This document shows, in pieces, positions 40,994 to 50,445 of a DNA stretch of 64,000 nucleotides (within the stretch, counting starts at the first letter, position 1; each line of letters opens with the position of its first letter). The DNA is from SIG299 sp964544055 (lineage in GTDB: Bacteria; Bacillota; Clostridia; Lachnospirales; Lachnospiraceae). The DNA lies in assembly GCA_964544055.1 (NCBI GenBank), contig CAZJAA010000006.1, forward strand, positions 1 to 64,000, written 5' to 3'. Under the pieces are notes generated by a model. That model was not told the DNA's origin. It was given only the letters and a program-made list of their open reading frames with translations, and ran no database searches. A program made the position numbers and the translations under genes.

Positions 40994-41842
40994 ATGGAGG
41001 AAAAAGAAAAGCCTGCAAAACAGCAGAACAAGGGTATCCGGATTCGGGGACATTTTGTCGAAGCGGAAAAACAGGCAGTTTATAAAAAAAATGCGTATAA
41101 AAAACTGTTAAAAACCAAACCGTGCGGATTTCATCGTGTGGTGATTGAAAATCTGAAGGTGCAAGCAGGAGCAACAACCATTTTGGAAAATGTCTCGCTA
41201 AACATTGCCTGTGGGGCACTGACAGTCATCATTGGAAAAAATGGTGCCGGGAAGTCTACACTGATTAAATCGATTCTTGGTGAAGTGCCGTATGAGGGGA
41301 AAATAGAATTTCGTGATTTAAAAGATAATACCATCGGAAATTTGAGGGTGGGCTATGTGCCACAGCTTATCAATGTGGAGAAAAATGCGCCGGTCAGCGT
41401 TTATGATATGGTGGCGGCGTATACGTCCGGGCTTCCGGTGTTTTTGTGGAAGAGTAAAAAACTTTATAAGGAAATCAAGGAGCGTCTGCAGCTGTTTGAT
41501 GGCGGTGCCCTGATTGATAAAAAAGTTGGAGATTTGTCCGGTGGTGAACTGCAGAGAGTACTGCTTGCCATTGCCTGTACTCCGGTGCCGAACCTGCTGC
41601 TTCTGGATGAGCCTGTTTCCGGAATCGACCGGAATGGCCGTAAATTGTTTTATAAAATTTTAAATGATTTGAAGCAACAATATGATTTGTCGATTATTCT
41701 GGTGTCCCATGATTTGGATTTGACGGCAGAATATGCCGACAGTGTGGTTCTGGTCGATAAAACGGTGCTGAAAGAGGGAAAAGCAAAAGAGGTTATGGGC
41801 AGTGAGGAATTCAGGGAGGTGTTTGGTTATGCGGCTTTTTGA
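40994..41842 (+). CDS. znuC: Zinc ABC transporter, ATP-binding protein
   Basis: The 282-residue protein has Walker A IGKNGAGKSTLIK, signature LSGGELQRVLLAIAC and Walker B LLLLDEPVSGIDRN, with the switch His in LVSHDLDL. About 45 basic residues precede the ABC domain, longer than usual. The ATG at 40994 has GGAGG 10 bp upstream; an in-frame ATG at 40976 lacks spacing. It overlaps the permease gene by 14 bp and powers metal import. Confidence 0.88.
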   Translation: MEEKEKPAKQQNKGIRIRGHFVEAEKQAVYKKNAYKKLLKTKPCGFHRVVIENLKVQAGATTILENVSLNIACGALTVIIGKNGAGKSTLIKSILGEVPYEGKIEFRDLKDNTIGNLRVGYVPQLINVEKNAPVSVYDMVAAYTSGLPVFLWKSKKLYKEIKERLQLFDGGALIDKKVGDLSGGELQRVLLAIACTPVPNLLLLDEPVSGIDRNGRKLFYKILNDLKQQYDLSIILVSHDLDLTAEYADSVVLVDKTVLKEGKAKEVMGSEEFREVFGYAAF

Positions 41843-42635
41843 GTTTCTGGATTATGATTTTATGAAAAATGCCCTGCTTGCCGTAATGATTATTACTCCT
41901 CTGTTCGGAATCCTGGGAACCTTGATTGTTAACCACCGGATGGCGTTTTTTTCTGATGCGCTGGGTCATTCCGCTTTTACCGGTATGGCAATCGGTGTTT
42001 TATTTGGAATAGGCAATACAAGCGTATCCATGATGCTGTTTGCCGTAGCGTTTGCTCTTTTATTAAACTGCATCCGTCATAAGAATATAGTATCCTCCGA
42101 TACGGTAATTTCCGTATTTTCTTCGTTAAGTGTGGCGATTGGATTGGCGATTTTGTCAAGAAACGGTAATTTCTCCAAGTATTCCGCCCTGCTGGTGGGA
42201 GATATTTTAAGCATTAGCAGAAAAGAAATTCTCAGTCTGCTTATTATTCTGATTGTGACATTGGTGTTCTGGTGTGTGGCATATAATAGTCTGCACAGCA
42301 TCGGCATTAACCGCAGTCTTGCAAAAAGCAAGGGAATTCCGGTAACGCTTCTAGACAATGCGTTTGTAATACTGGTGGCACTGATTGTTATGCTGTCTGT
42401 CCGCTGGGTAGGAATTTTAATTATCAACGCCCTGCTGATTTTACCGGCAGCAGCTTCCAGAAATATTGCGTCCAATAACCGGGAATATCATTTGTTTTCC
42501 GTTATGATTTCTGTGTTTTCCGGTGTGCTTGGACTGATTTTGTCTTATTATCTGAATGTGGCAGCAGGACCGATGCTTGTTCTTGTGGCATCCGTCATAT
42601 TTTTTATTACATTTATGGCAAGGCGATTTTTCTAA
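41829..42635 (+). CDS. znuB: Zinc ABC transporter, permease
   Basis: The 268-residue ABC-3 family membrane protein has about eight hydrophobic segments and the family motifs MAFFSDALGHSAFTGMAIG and LLILPAAASRNIA. It forms the channel of the zinc importer. The start at 41829 is preceded by GGAGGTG inside the znuC gene, which shows translational coupling. Confidence 0.9.
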   Translation: MRLFEFLDYDFMKNALLAVMIITPLFGILGTLIVNHRMAFFSDALGHSAFTGMAIGVLFGIGNTSVSMMLFAVAFALLLNCIRHKNIVSSDTVISVFSSLSVAIGLAILSRNGNFSKYSALLVGDILSISRKEILSLLIILIVTLVFWCVAYNSLHSIGINRSLAKSKGIPVTLLDNAFVILVALIVMLSVRWVGILIINALLILPAAASRNIASNNREYHLFSVMISVFSGVLGLILSYYLNVAAGPMLVLVASVIFFITFMARRFF

Positions 42636-42657
42636 GCCTGGCGGAGAGGAGCAGAAA

Positions 42658-43779
42658 ATGCATGACAAAAAGATTTATGCAAGAATTATTGCAAACTTTT
42701 TATTGACGTTGGCAGGAGTTTTACTGATAGTCCTGCTTGTACCTAAATTGCTGACCTTTTTTATGCCCTTTGCGATTGCAATTATTATATCCGCCATTGC
42801 AAATCCGATTGTTCATTTTTTGGAGAAAAAAGTAAAAATTGCCCGAAAATATGCTTCCGTTGTAATGATTGTTGTTGTTCTTGGGGTGGTTGTCGGACTT
42901 TTATATCTGCTTATTTATTTTCTGGTGCGGCAGACCATGAGCCTGTATGATGAGCGTTTTGCCCTGTACAATACGATTACTGGTATTCTGGACAATTTTA
43001 CTGACAGGCTCGGCGGAGTGTTTTTGATGCTTCCGGAGTCTTTGCAGAAAGCTTTAAACAACCTGCTGGACAGTCTGGCTGTCTGGGGCGAAAGCTTTGT
43101 AACAAATATTAAGCTGCCGGATATTTCTACAGTTGGTTCGTATGTTGGAAGTGTGGTGGAGGTTATCTTTTTTTCCATTATCACCATTCTGGCGGCTTAT
43201 TTTCTGACAGCAGAACGTGACAACATAGGAAACTGGCTCGGAACAGTCATGCCCGGAACGGTAAAGCATTATTACCGTATGATTGCGGACAGTTTTAAAA
43301 AAGCAGTCGGTGGATACTTCAAGGCTCAGTTTAAAATTATGATTATCCTGACGATTCTTATGTTTATTGGTTTCGCAATTATGCACATTAACTATTCCTT
43401 CCTTCTGGCATTTGGTATTGCTTTTCTGGACTTTCTTCCGGTTTTCGGAACCGGTGCAGTATTCTGGCCATGGTTGATTGTGGACATTGTGATTGGTGAT
43501 TATAAACAGGCAGTATTCCTTGGAATTATGTATCTGGTGTGTCAGCTGGTAAGACAGATTTTACAGCCAAAGATGGTTGGAGACAGCGTAGGCATTAATC
43601 CGCTGGCGGCATTGCTTTATATGTTTATTGGCTACCGTTTTGCCGGTGTGCTTGGTATGATTTTGGGGATTCCGGCCGGAATGATTTTAGTAAATCTTTA
43701 TCAGGCAGGGCTGTTTGACCAGTTGATAAAGGGAATGAAAATTATTGTCCATGATCTTAATGAGTTCCGAAAATATTAG
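42658..43779 (+). CDS. AI-2E family membrane protein
   Basis: The 373-residue protein has about eight transmembrane helices and the AI-2E (PF01594) pattern: an N-terminal helix pair with ISAIANPIVHFLEK, a central extracytoplasmic stretch and the C-terminal LDFLPVFGTGAVFWPW and ILQPKMVGDSVGINPLAAL motifs. Members include permeases, sodium/proton antiporters and the sporulation protein YtvI; the substrate cannot be told. The ATG has GGAGAGGA upstream. It follows znuB by 22 bp and may share its transcript. Confidence 0.85.
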   Translation: MHDKKIYARIIANFLLTLAGVLLIVLLVPKLLTFFMPFAIAIIISAIANPIVHFLEKKVKIARKYASVVMIVVVLGVVVGLLYLLIYFLVRQTMSLYDERFALYNTITGILDNFTDRLGGVFLMLPESLQKALNNLLDSLAVWGESFVTNIKLPDISTVGSYVGSVVEVIFFSIITILAAYFLTAERDNIGNWLGTVMPGTVKHYYRMIADSFKKAVGGYFKAQFKIMIILTILMFIGFAIMHINYSFLLAFGIAFLDFLPVFGTGAVFWPWLIVDIVIGDYKQAVFLGIMYLVCQLVRQILQPKMVGDSVGINPLAALLYMFIGYRFAGVLGMILGIPAGMILVNLYQAGLFDQLIKGMKIIVHDLNEFRKY

Positions 43780-43831
43780 GAAAGGTCTGGTAAAATAAGT
43801 GGATGGGGTAAATACAACAAAGGAGCTGCTG

Positions 43832-44587
43832 ATGGAGATGATGCAGCGGTACGAAATAGGAAAGAAGCCCTTGTCCAGACTGCTGGGATGGGGAGACACT
43901 ACAGTGATGCGGTATCTTGACGGCATAGAACCAAACCGGGAATTTGCAACCAGACTCGCATATCTGGCCAAACATCCGCTTGCATATGCAGATATGTTGG
44001 AAAACAACAGAGAAAAGTTGACTTCTGCAGCCTATCGGAAATCGAGAAAAGCGGTGTATCGTGAAATTTTCTGTGACCGTTCCACGGAGGCAGTGCAATA
44101 TGTCGTGGCGTTGGCAGACGGTGATATAGCTCCATATCGTGTAATAATGGTGCTGTATTATGCTCAGGTGTGCTCTATGGTGCTCCGCGGGCAGCCTCTG
44201 TTTGAAGAGGAAGTTGATTTTTCGCCGGGACAGCAGCTTGTGTATCCGCGGCTGTATCAGCAGCTGAAGGAGCAGGGAGTGCGGCCGGTAAAGCCGGAAA
44301 CGGTATCTTTTTCTACAGAAGAGCAGGAATATTTACATCAGGTTTATCTGGTGTTGAACGGTTATAGTCCAAATGCTTTGAAGGCATTGCATATCCGCAC
44401 CAAAAGACGTATACGAAGGCATCTGAAAACGCAGGCGGATTGTATTTCTGCGGAGGTTTTAAAAGGACAGTATGAGAGTGCGTTTCATAAGTCTGGAGTG
44501 GAAACACCGGAGGATTTGAAGCGGTATTTTGCGGACGTTTTAACAAAAAGTGACGGAAATAATCTGGGGCAGAATGCAGGAAACTAA
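43832..44587 (+). CDS. HTH protein with a C-terminal DUF4065/Panacea-like domain
   Basis: The 251-residue protein has an N-terminal helix-turn-helix-like segment (KPLSRLLGWGDTTVMRYLDG) and a middle part matching DUF4065 (Panacea, SocA-like): APYRVIMVLYYAQVCSMVLRGQPLFEE, here split at 20 residues for reading. SocA-type proteins act as antitoxins or proteolytic adaptors, often in phage-defence or toxin-antitoxin loci. No toxin gene is adjacent. The ATG at 43832 has AAGGAG 7 bp upstream, better than the GTG at 43799. It follows the AI-2E gene. Confidence 0.6.
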   Translation: MEMMQRYEIGKKPLSRLLGWGDTTVMRYLDGIEPNREFATRLAYLAKHPLAYADMLENNREKLTSAAYRKSRKAVYREIFCDRSTEAVQYVVALADGDIAPYRVIMVLYYAQVCSMVLRGQPLFEEEVDFSPGQQLVYPRLYQQLKEQGVRPVKPETVSFSTEEQEYLHQVYLVLNGYSPNALKALHIRTKRRIRRHLKTQADCISAEVLKGQYESAFHKSGVETPEDLKRYFADVLTKSDGNNLGQNAGN

Positions 44588-44622
44588 AAACAGGGCTGCT
44601 TTGGAAAATGCAGTAACAAAAA

Positions 44623-44660
44623 GGGCTGTCGGTTAATGCAAAAAATTAACCGACAGCCCT
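44623..44660 (-). terminator. Terminator of typA
   Basis: AGGGCTGTCGGTTAAT pairs with ATTAACCGACAGCCCT. On the minus strand it is followed by TTTTTGTT. It also faces the plus-strand gene ending at 44587. A second hairpin, CATCGGCAGGA...TCCTGCCGATG, lies at 44674-44708. Confidence 0.85.
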
Positions 44661-44780
44661 CGTAAATCAGCAGCATCGGCAGGAAGCGATTATATCATCC
44701 TGCCGATGTTACTCTTTTATTCTTTTTTCGGACGGATTCCTTTTTCTTTGATGGAATGTGTCCTGTCTTTTTTTGTTAAA

Positions 44781-46610
44781 TTAGTTTGTTCTGTTGGCAC
44801 GCTTCCTCATAAGCGGGTCTAAAATTTTCTTGCGGATTCGTAAGCTCTTTGGAGTTACTTCTAATAGCTCATCCGTTTCGATAAATTCCAGAGCCTGTTC
44901 GAGGCTTAAAATACGAGGCGGTGTTAAGCGGAGTGCTTCATCAGCACTGGAAGAACGGGTGTTGGTAAGCTGTTTTTTCTTGCAGACATTGATTTCCACA
45001 TCTTCTGTTTTTCCGTTTTGTCCGACAACCATACCGGAGTAAACCTTTTCTCCGGGTCCAATAAAGAGAGTACCGCGCTCCTGAGCATTATACAGACCGT
45101 AGGTAATGGCTTCGCCGCTTTCAAATGCAATTAAGGAACCTTGCTTACGGTAAGCAATATCTCCCTTATATGGACCATAGCCATCGAAAATGGTATTTAA
45201 AATACCGTTGCCTTTGGTGTCGGTCATGAATTCGCCGCGGTAGCCGATAAGTCCGCGGGATGGAATGGAAAATTCCAGACGAGTGTAGCCGTTGCTTGCG
45301 GTGGACATACTCATCAGTTCGCCCTTACGGTTACTTAATTTTTCAATGACATTGCCGGAAAACTCGTCTGGTACATCGACATAAGCAAGCTCCATTGGTT
45401 CCAGCTTTTTACCGTTTTCATCCTCTTTATAAAGAACCTCCGCTTTGCTTACGGCAAATTCAAAGCCTTCACGCCGCATATTTTCGATTAAGACGGAAAG
45501 GTGAAGCTCACCACGGCCTGATACCTTGAAGGCTTCGGTTGTTTCCGTTTCTTCCACACGCAGACTGACATCTGTGTTTAATTCACGGAACAAACGGTCT
45601 CTTAAATGACGGGAGGTGATAAATTTTCCTTCCTGTCCTGCCAAAGGTGAATCGTTGACAATAAAGTTCATGGCAATGGTCGGCTCGGAAATTTTCTGGA
45701 ACGGAATTGGTTCCGGATGTTCCGGGGAGCAGAGAGTGTCACCAATGTGGATATCGGAGATGCCGGAGATGGCAACGATGGAACCAACGCCTGCTTCTGC
45801 TACCTCTACCTTTTTCAGACCTTCAAATTCATACAATTTGCTGACTTTCACTTTACGTTTTTTGTCCGGTTCGTGGGCATTTACCAGAGTTACCTCCTGA
45901 TTGACGTGGATTTTTCCGTTGTCTACCTTGCCGACGCCGATGCGACCAACATATTCGTTATAGTCGATGGTACTGATGAGCACCTGAGTGCCTGCGTCTT
46001 CGTCACCTTCCGGTGCCGGAATGTAGTCTAAAATAGTTTCAAATAGTGGCTTCATATTTTCCGGAGTATCGGAAAGCTCTAAAATGGCAACGCCGGACTT
46101 TGCAGAAGCAAAGACAAACGGACAGTCTAACTGCTCGTCAGAAGCATCCAGGTCAATGAACAGTTCTAATACTTCATCAATTACTTCGGTCGGACGTGCT
46201 TCCGGACGATCGATTTTGTTGATGCAGACGATAACCGGAAGGTTTAATTCTAGAGCTTTTTTTAATACAAATTTAGTCTGCGGCATGGCACCTTCAAACG
46301 CATCTACTACAAGGATAACACCATTTACCATTTTAAGCACACGTTCTACTTCACCACCGAAATCGGCATGTCCAGGAGTGTCGATGATGTTGATTTTTAC
46401 GCCGTTATAGTTTACGGCAGTGTTTTTTGCAAGGATAGTGATGCCACGCTCCCTTTCAATGTCGTTGGAGTCCATGACACGTTCTGCAACCTCTTGGTTT
46501 TGGCGGAATGTGCCGCTTTGCTTTAACAGCTCGTCTACCAGAGTTGTTTTTCCGTGGTCAACATGGGCAATAATAGCAATGTTACGAATATCTTCACGTT
46601 TTGTTTTCAT
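44781..46610 (-). CDS. typA: Ribosome-associated GTPase TypA/BipA
   Basis: The 609-residue translational GTPase has G1 AHVDHGKTTL, G2 with RERGITI, G3 DTPGHADFGGEV and G4 NKIDR. EF-G-like domains III and V follow, and then the TypA-specific C-terminal domain (SRGLIGYRGEFMTDT, NVCKKKQLTNTRSS). It binds 70S ribosomes and assists large-subunit assembly, especially under stress. AGGAGA precedes the ATG at 46610. The gene is monocistronic between two divergent or terminator-bounded neighbours. Confidence 0.96.
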   Translation of the reverse strand: MKTKREDIRNIAIIAHVDHGKTTLVDELLKQSGTFRQNQEVAERVMDSNDIERERGITILAKNTAVNYNGVKINIIDTPGHADFGGEVERVLKMVNGVILVVDAFEGAMPQTKFVLKKALELNLPVIVCINKIDRPEARPTEVIDEVLELFIDLDASDEQLDCPFVFASAKSGVAILELSDTPENMKPLFETILDYIPAPEGDEDAGTQVLISTIDYNEYVGRIGVGKVDNGKIHVNQEVTLVNAHEPDKKRKVKVSKLYEFEGLKKVEVAEAGVGSIVAISGISDIHIGDTLCSPEHPEPIPFQKISEPTIAMNFIVNDSPLAGQEGKFITSRHLRDRLFRELNTDVSLRVEETETTEAFKVSGRGELHLSVLIENMRREGFEFAVSKAEVLYKEDENGKKLEPMELAYVDVPDEFSGNVIEKLSNRKGELMSMSTASNGYTRLEFSIPSRGLIGYRGEFMTDTKGNGILNTIFDGYGPYKGDIAYRKQGSLIAFESGEAITYGLYNAQERGTLFIGPGEKVYSGMVVGQNGKTEDVEINVCKKKQLTNTRSSSADEALRLTPPRILSLEQALEFIETDELLEVTPKSLRIRKKILDPLMRKRANRTN

Positions 46611-47074
46611 AGAAATCTCCTAATCTTCCTTATTAAGGCTCGCAGATTCCATTGGTGGCAGTACTGTTGCCGGAATTTGCTTTGTCGGAACAATTACACA
46701 GGTACAACTTATTAACTATAGCACATTTTTCAGGATTTTCAAGTTTTTTTAATTAAATTTCCTGATTTTCCGATTTTTTCTGGCTAAAGGTCTGCCTCAC
46801 TGCGTGATGTGAACGATTTGTGAAAAGTTCCTGAAAAATTGTCCGCTGCCAGTTGACAGTTATTTCCGCACAGTGTTAGTATGAATAAGCTGTGGAATAC
46901 AAATATAGATGGGATTTTCATAGTCGGACAGGAAAAACTTTGTCGAAAATGGCCGAAATATGATTTACAAAAAATGTAAAAACTCTAATTTACAACTTTT
47001 GGAAATTAGCGGAGCGTTGTATAATGAAAGTGCAAAATATGAAATACCGGATAAAACGAAGGGAGTAATAGAAC
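46611..47074. other. Divergent intergenic region (typA / SSB-like gene)
   Basis: Rightward promoter elements include TTGACA near 46855 with TAGTAT 18 bp later, and TTGTATAATG with TATAAT at 47020-47025 directly upstream of the SSB-like gene. The leftward typA promoter should lie near 46700-46740, where A/T-rich sequence precedes the ribosome site. I see no gene. Confidence 0.55.
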
Positions 47075-47710
47075 ATGACAGATAAGGTATTTGATAATAA
47101 CCAGGTGACAATTGCAGGCGAAATTATGGGAGGTTTTACGTTCAGCCATGATGTATTTGGTGAAGGGTTTTATGTAATGGAAATTTCCGTAGGGCGCTTA
47201 AGTGATTCAAACGACATTATTCCGATTATGGTATCGGAGCGGTTGGTAGATGTGAAAGGGGATTATACAGGGATGTATGCTGCGGTAAACGGTCAATTCC
47301 GTTCCTACAACCGTCATGAGGAAAGTCGAAACCGTCTGGTGCTTTCCGTGTTTGCAAGAGAAATTGAAATTTTGGAGGAGCCTGCCGACGAACCCCGTCC
47401 AAATTATATTTTTCTGGACGGATATGTGTGCAAGCCACCTATTTATAGAAAGACTCCGCTTGGCAGAGAAATTGCTGACGTTCTGCTTGCGGTCAACCGG
47501 CCATACGGAAAATCGGACTATATTCCGTGCATCTGCTGGGGCAGAAATGCGCGTTTTGCAGAAACTTTCCAGGTAGGAGAACATATCCAGATATGGGGAA
47601 GAATCCAGAGCAGGGAATATCAGAAAAAAATTGGTGAAAATGAGTTTGAAAAGAGGGTCGCCTATGAGGTGAGCGTAAGCAAACTCGAATGTATTGGTGA
47701 GGAAGTGTGA
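47075..47710 (+). CDS. SSB-like protein with two OB folds
   Basis: The 211-residue protein has two consecutive OB-type single-stranded-DNA-binding units, at about 8-100 (NNQVTIAGEIMGGFTFSHDV...) and 108-205 (NYIFLDGYVCKPPIYRKTPL, IPCICWGRNARFAETFQVG, IQIWGRIQSREY). The second is closest to canonical SSB. There is no acidic C-terminal tail (DDDLPF type), so it is not the main SSB. It could be a PriB-like or nucleoid-associated protein. GGGAGT precedes the ATG and a promoter lies at 47020. Confidence 0.75.
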   Translation: MTDKVFDNNQVTIAGEIMGGFTFSHDVFGEGFYVMEISVGRLSDSNDIIPIMVSERLVDVKGDYTGMYAAVNGQFRSYNRHEESRNRLVLSVFAREIEILEEPADEPRPNYIFLDGYVCKPPIYRKTPLGREIADVLLAVNRPYGKSDYIPCICWGRNARFAETFQVGEHIQIWGRIQSREYQKKIGENEFEKRVAYEVSVSKLECIGEEV

Positions 47711-47771
47711 TAACGAAATAAAAAACACTTGCTCATAGACCGAATATATGATATTATATCGAAAAGACGAT

Positions 47772-47810
47772 ACAAAATGGCAGGCATTAAAAAGGAGCGT
47801 GCCATTTTGT
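47772..47810 (+). terminator. Hairpin between the SSB-like and Rpn genes
   Basis: ACAAAATGGCA and TGCCATTTTGT form a perfect 11-bp stem around 17 nt. Only a short T-tract follows. A possible promoter (TTGCTC, 17 bp, TATTAT) lies just upstream. Confidence 0.5.
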
Positions 47811-47937
47811 TACATTCCAAATAACGCAAAAACGATTAAAAAACGTATTCAAAATAAACAAGCCTGCAAAACTCAGTACAAATGTGGAACGTTTTCAATA
47901 GATTTCCTTGCAAAAGCGTTGGAAAGAGGGTATACTT

Positions 47938-48891
47938 ATGGGGAAAAGAAATGTGATTACAAAGCAATATATCAAAGAAAATTCAAGATTTGCTGATTTG
48001 TGCAATTTTTATCTGTATGATGGAAAGGCAGTAATAAAGCCGGACAACTTATCTGAGCTGGATGTGACGGAGCTCGCCCTGCCAAAAGGGATGGGTGGCA
48101 CGCTTGCTGTGGAAAAGGTGCGCGATATTTTAAAATCCTGTTGTCTTAAAGTGTCAGATGGTGTTATGTATCTGATTATCGGAATTGAAAATCAGACAGA
48201 CATTCATTATGCAATGGTAATCCGTAATATGCTTTATGATGCGTTGAATTACACGTCACAGGTTAGTGAATATTCTAGAAAACATAAAAGAGCTAAGGAT
48301 CTTGCAGGTGATGAATTTCTTTCCGGTTTCGGAAGGGAAGATAAATTACTTCCGATTATTACATTAACTGTTTTTTGGAATTCGGGCAAATGGGATGGAG
48401 CCAGATCTCTGCATGATATGCTGCTGGTAAAAGACCGAAGGTTGTTAGCGTTTGTGCCGGACTATAAACTTAATCTGATTATTCCGGAAGAAATAGCGGA
48501 TTTTGATAAATTTCAGACCGAGCTTGGTTCAGTGTTGGAATTTATTTGTTGTGCAGACAGCGGAAAGAAAATGAAACAGGTGTTGCAAAAACGCAATAAG
48601 GAGCTAAAAGAGCTAAGTGAAGAAGCAATGTTGCTGCTCAATACCTGTGTAGACACAAACTTAAAAATAGTAGCCGGGAAAGGGGCGGATGAGAACGTGT
48701 GTAAAGCAATAGAGGAATTGGTTGCGGAAGGAAAAGCAGAAGGAAAAGCAGAAGGCGCAATACAAATGCTTTTTCGTCTGGTGAGTGAGGGCTTGCTCAG
48801 TCTGTCTGCTGCTGCCGTACAGGCTAATATGACAGAGGAAGAATTTGAAGCACAGCTTCATACAGCAGTGGAGAAGAAAAATGTTAATTAG
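47938..48891 (+). CDS. Rpn-family recombination-promoting nuclease/putative transposase
   Basis: The 317-residue protein resembles PD-(D/E)XK nucleases of the Rpn/PDDEXK_2 type: KQYIKENSRFADLCNFYLYD at the start, YLIIGIENQTDIHYAMVIR as the catalytic E-x-Q core, and LPIITLTVFWNSGKWDGARS. The C-terminal AEGKAEGKAEGA coiled region is characteristic. Known Rpn proteins promote RecA-independent recombination; the role here is inferred from family. The ATG at 47938 follows GAAAGAGGG. Its 3' end overlaps the XRE gene by 11 bp. Confidence 0.82.
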   Translation: MGKRNVITKQYIKENSRFADLCNFYLYDGKAVIKPDNLSELDVTELALPKGMGGTLAVEKVRDILKSCCLKVSDGVMYLIIGIENQTDIHYAMVIRNMLYDALNYTSQVSEYSRKHKRAKDLAGDEFLSGFGREDKLLPIITLTVFWNSGKWDGARSLHDMLLVKDRRLLAFVPDYKLNLIIPEEIADFDKFQTELGSVLEFICCADSGKKMKQVLQKRNKELKELSEEAMLLLNTCVDTNLKIVAGKGADENVCKAIEELVAEGKAEGKAEGAIQMLFRLVSEGLLSLSAAAVQANMTEEEFEAQLHTAVEKKNVN

Positions 48892-49234
48892 CGAACGCAT
48901 CTATAAATACATGGAAGAACGTGGCATGTCACAAATCGAATTTGCCAACAAGACAGGAATCTCCCAAAGCACTATTAGTGATTGGCGGCGCAAGGGAACC
49001 AATCCGTCCGCAGACAAAATTCTTTTGATTTGCGACGTACTTGGCGTTTCGCCTTATGAACTGCTGGCGGGCACGGATAATAACAAATACAAAGAATACC
49101 ATCAACCGGATTACATGGTTGTGGATAAGCAATCCAGAGAATATGAATTAATTGAATTATACCAGAAGCTTGATGTGGCTGCACAGCGGCGGCTGGAAGG
49201 ATATATCAGGGCATTGAGCGATATGCTGCAGTAG
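48881..49234 (+). CDS. XRE-family helix-turn-helix regulator
   Basis: The 117-residue protein has an N-terminal HTH_3 domain (residues 3-62: SQIEFANKTGISQSTISDWR...ILLICDVLGVSPYELLAG) and a short C-terminal helical part. It starts with GGAGAAG inside the Rpn gene and overlaps it, so the two are coupled. It probably represses its own operon or the nuclease gene, but no operator is evident. Confidence 0.88.
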   Translation: MLISERIYKYMEERGMSQIEFANKTGISQSTISDWRRKGTNPSADKILLICDVLGVSPYELLAGTDNNKYKEYHQPDYMVVDKQSREYELIELYQKLDVAAQRRLEGYIRALSDMLQ

Positions 49235-49419
49235 TTCGGGGCAAGGAAAAAGTACCGGGCAGAACTTTCTGAAATTGCCTTTGTTATATTTTGTTATAAA
49301 ATGATAAGTAAATCTTATCAATGAAATTAATATTTTCAAACAAAACAGGGATAGGAAATCCGAAAGATTTATGTTAGAATGAAGTCAAAAGAGTAAACTC
49401 ACACTTAAGGAGGATTATC

Positions 49420-50445
49420 ATGGATTACAAAAAAGCCGGAGTTGATATTGAAGCAGGTTATAAGGCAGTAGAGCTGATGAAAAAGCATGTGCAGGGAACA
49501 ATGAGAAGCGAGGTTTTAAACGGTCTCGGAGGTTTTTCAGGTGCTTTTTCCCTTACTCCTTTTATGAACATGAAAAAACCAACTCTGCTGTCTGGAACAG
49601 ACGGTGTTGGAACAAAGTTAAAGCTTGCTTTTCTTATGGACAAGCATGATACCATCGGTATCGACTGTGTTGCCATGTGCGTAAATGACGTAGCATGTGC
49701 AGGCGGTGAGCCGTTATTCTTCCTTGATTATATTGCCTGCGGCAAAAATGTTCCGGAAAAGATTGCTACCATTGTCAGCGGTGTGGCAGAGGGCTGTAAG
49801 CAGGCAGGGGCTGCGTTAATCGGTGGTGAAACCGCAGAAATGCCGGGCTTTTATCCGGAAGAGGAATATGATCTTGCCGGTTTTGCAGTAGGCATTGTGG
49901 ATCAGGATGAAATGATTACCGGTGCTGATTTAAAAGCAGGTGATGTGTTGGTCGGCATTGCATCCTCCGGTATCCACAGCAATGGCTATTCTCTGGTTCG
50001 TAAGGTATTCCCAATGGAGAGAAAGGCATTAGAGGTTTACCATGAGTGTCTTGGAAAAACACTTGGCGAAGCACTTCTTACTCCAACAAAAATTTATGTA
50101 AAGGCACTGTCTGCTTTAAAAACAGGTGGTGTTACGGTAAAGGCCTGCAGCCACATTACCGGTGGCGGCTTTTATGAAAACATTCCGAGAATGTTAAAGG
50201 ACGGCGTTCATGCCGTAGTAAATAAGCAGAGCTATGAAGTTCCTGCCCTGTTTCAGATGCTTGCAAAAGATGGCGGTATCGAGGAGCAGATGATGTACAA
50301 CACCTACAACATGGGTCTTGGCATGATTGTTGCTGTGGATAAGGCGCAGGCTGACAAGGCAGTAGCACTTCTTACGGCAGCAGGTGAAACTGCATACCTG
50401 ATTGGTGAGGTCAAAGCGGGCGAAAAGGGTGTAACCGTATGTTAA
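49420..50445 (+). CDS. purM: Phosphoribosylformylglycinamidine cyclo-ligase
   Basis: The 341-residue AIR synthetase catalyses the fifth step of purine synthesis, closing the imidazole ring of AIR with ATP. The N-terminal DYKKAGVDIEAG, the ATP-binding GTDGVGTKLKLA, DCVAMCVNDVACAGGEPLFFLDY and the C-terminal HITGGGFYENIPRML motifs are intact. GGAGG precedes the ATG. It overlaps purN by 7 bp, and purD follows. No purine riboswitch is seen in the 185-bp leader. Confidence 0.97.
   Translation: MDYKKAGVDIEAGYKAVELMKKHVQGTMRSEVLNGLGGFSGAFSLTPFMNMKKPTLLSGTDGVGTKLKLAFLMDKHDTIGIDCVAMCVNDVACAGGEPLFFLDYIACGKNVPEKIATIVSGVAEGCKQAGAALIGGETAEMPGFYPEEEYDLAGFAVGIVDQDEMITGADLKAGDVLVGIASSGIHSNGYSLVRKVFPMERKALEVYHECLGKTLGEALLTPTKIYVKALSALKTGGVTVKACSHITGGGFYENIPRMLKDGVHAVVNKQSYEVPALFQMLAKDGGIEEQMMYNTYNMGLGMIVAVDKAQADKAVALLTAAGETAYLIGEVKAGEKGVTVC

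Noticed and set aside
49235..49419. Purine riboswitch before purM
   Set aside because: The leader lacks the TATA...GGATATGG-type core and any terminator hairpin.
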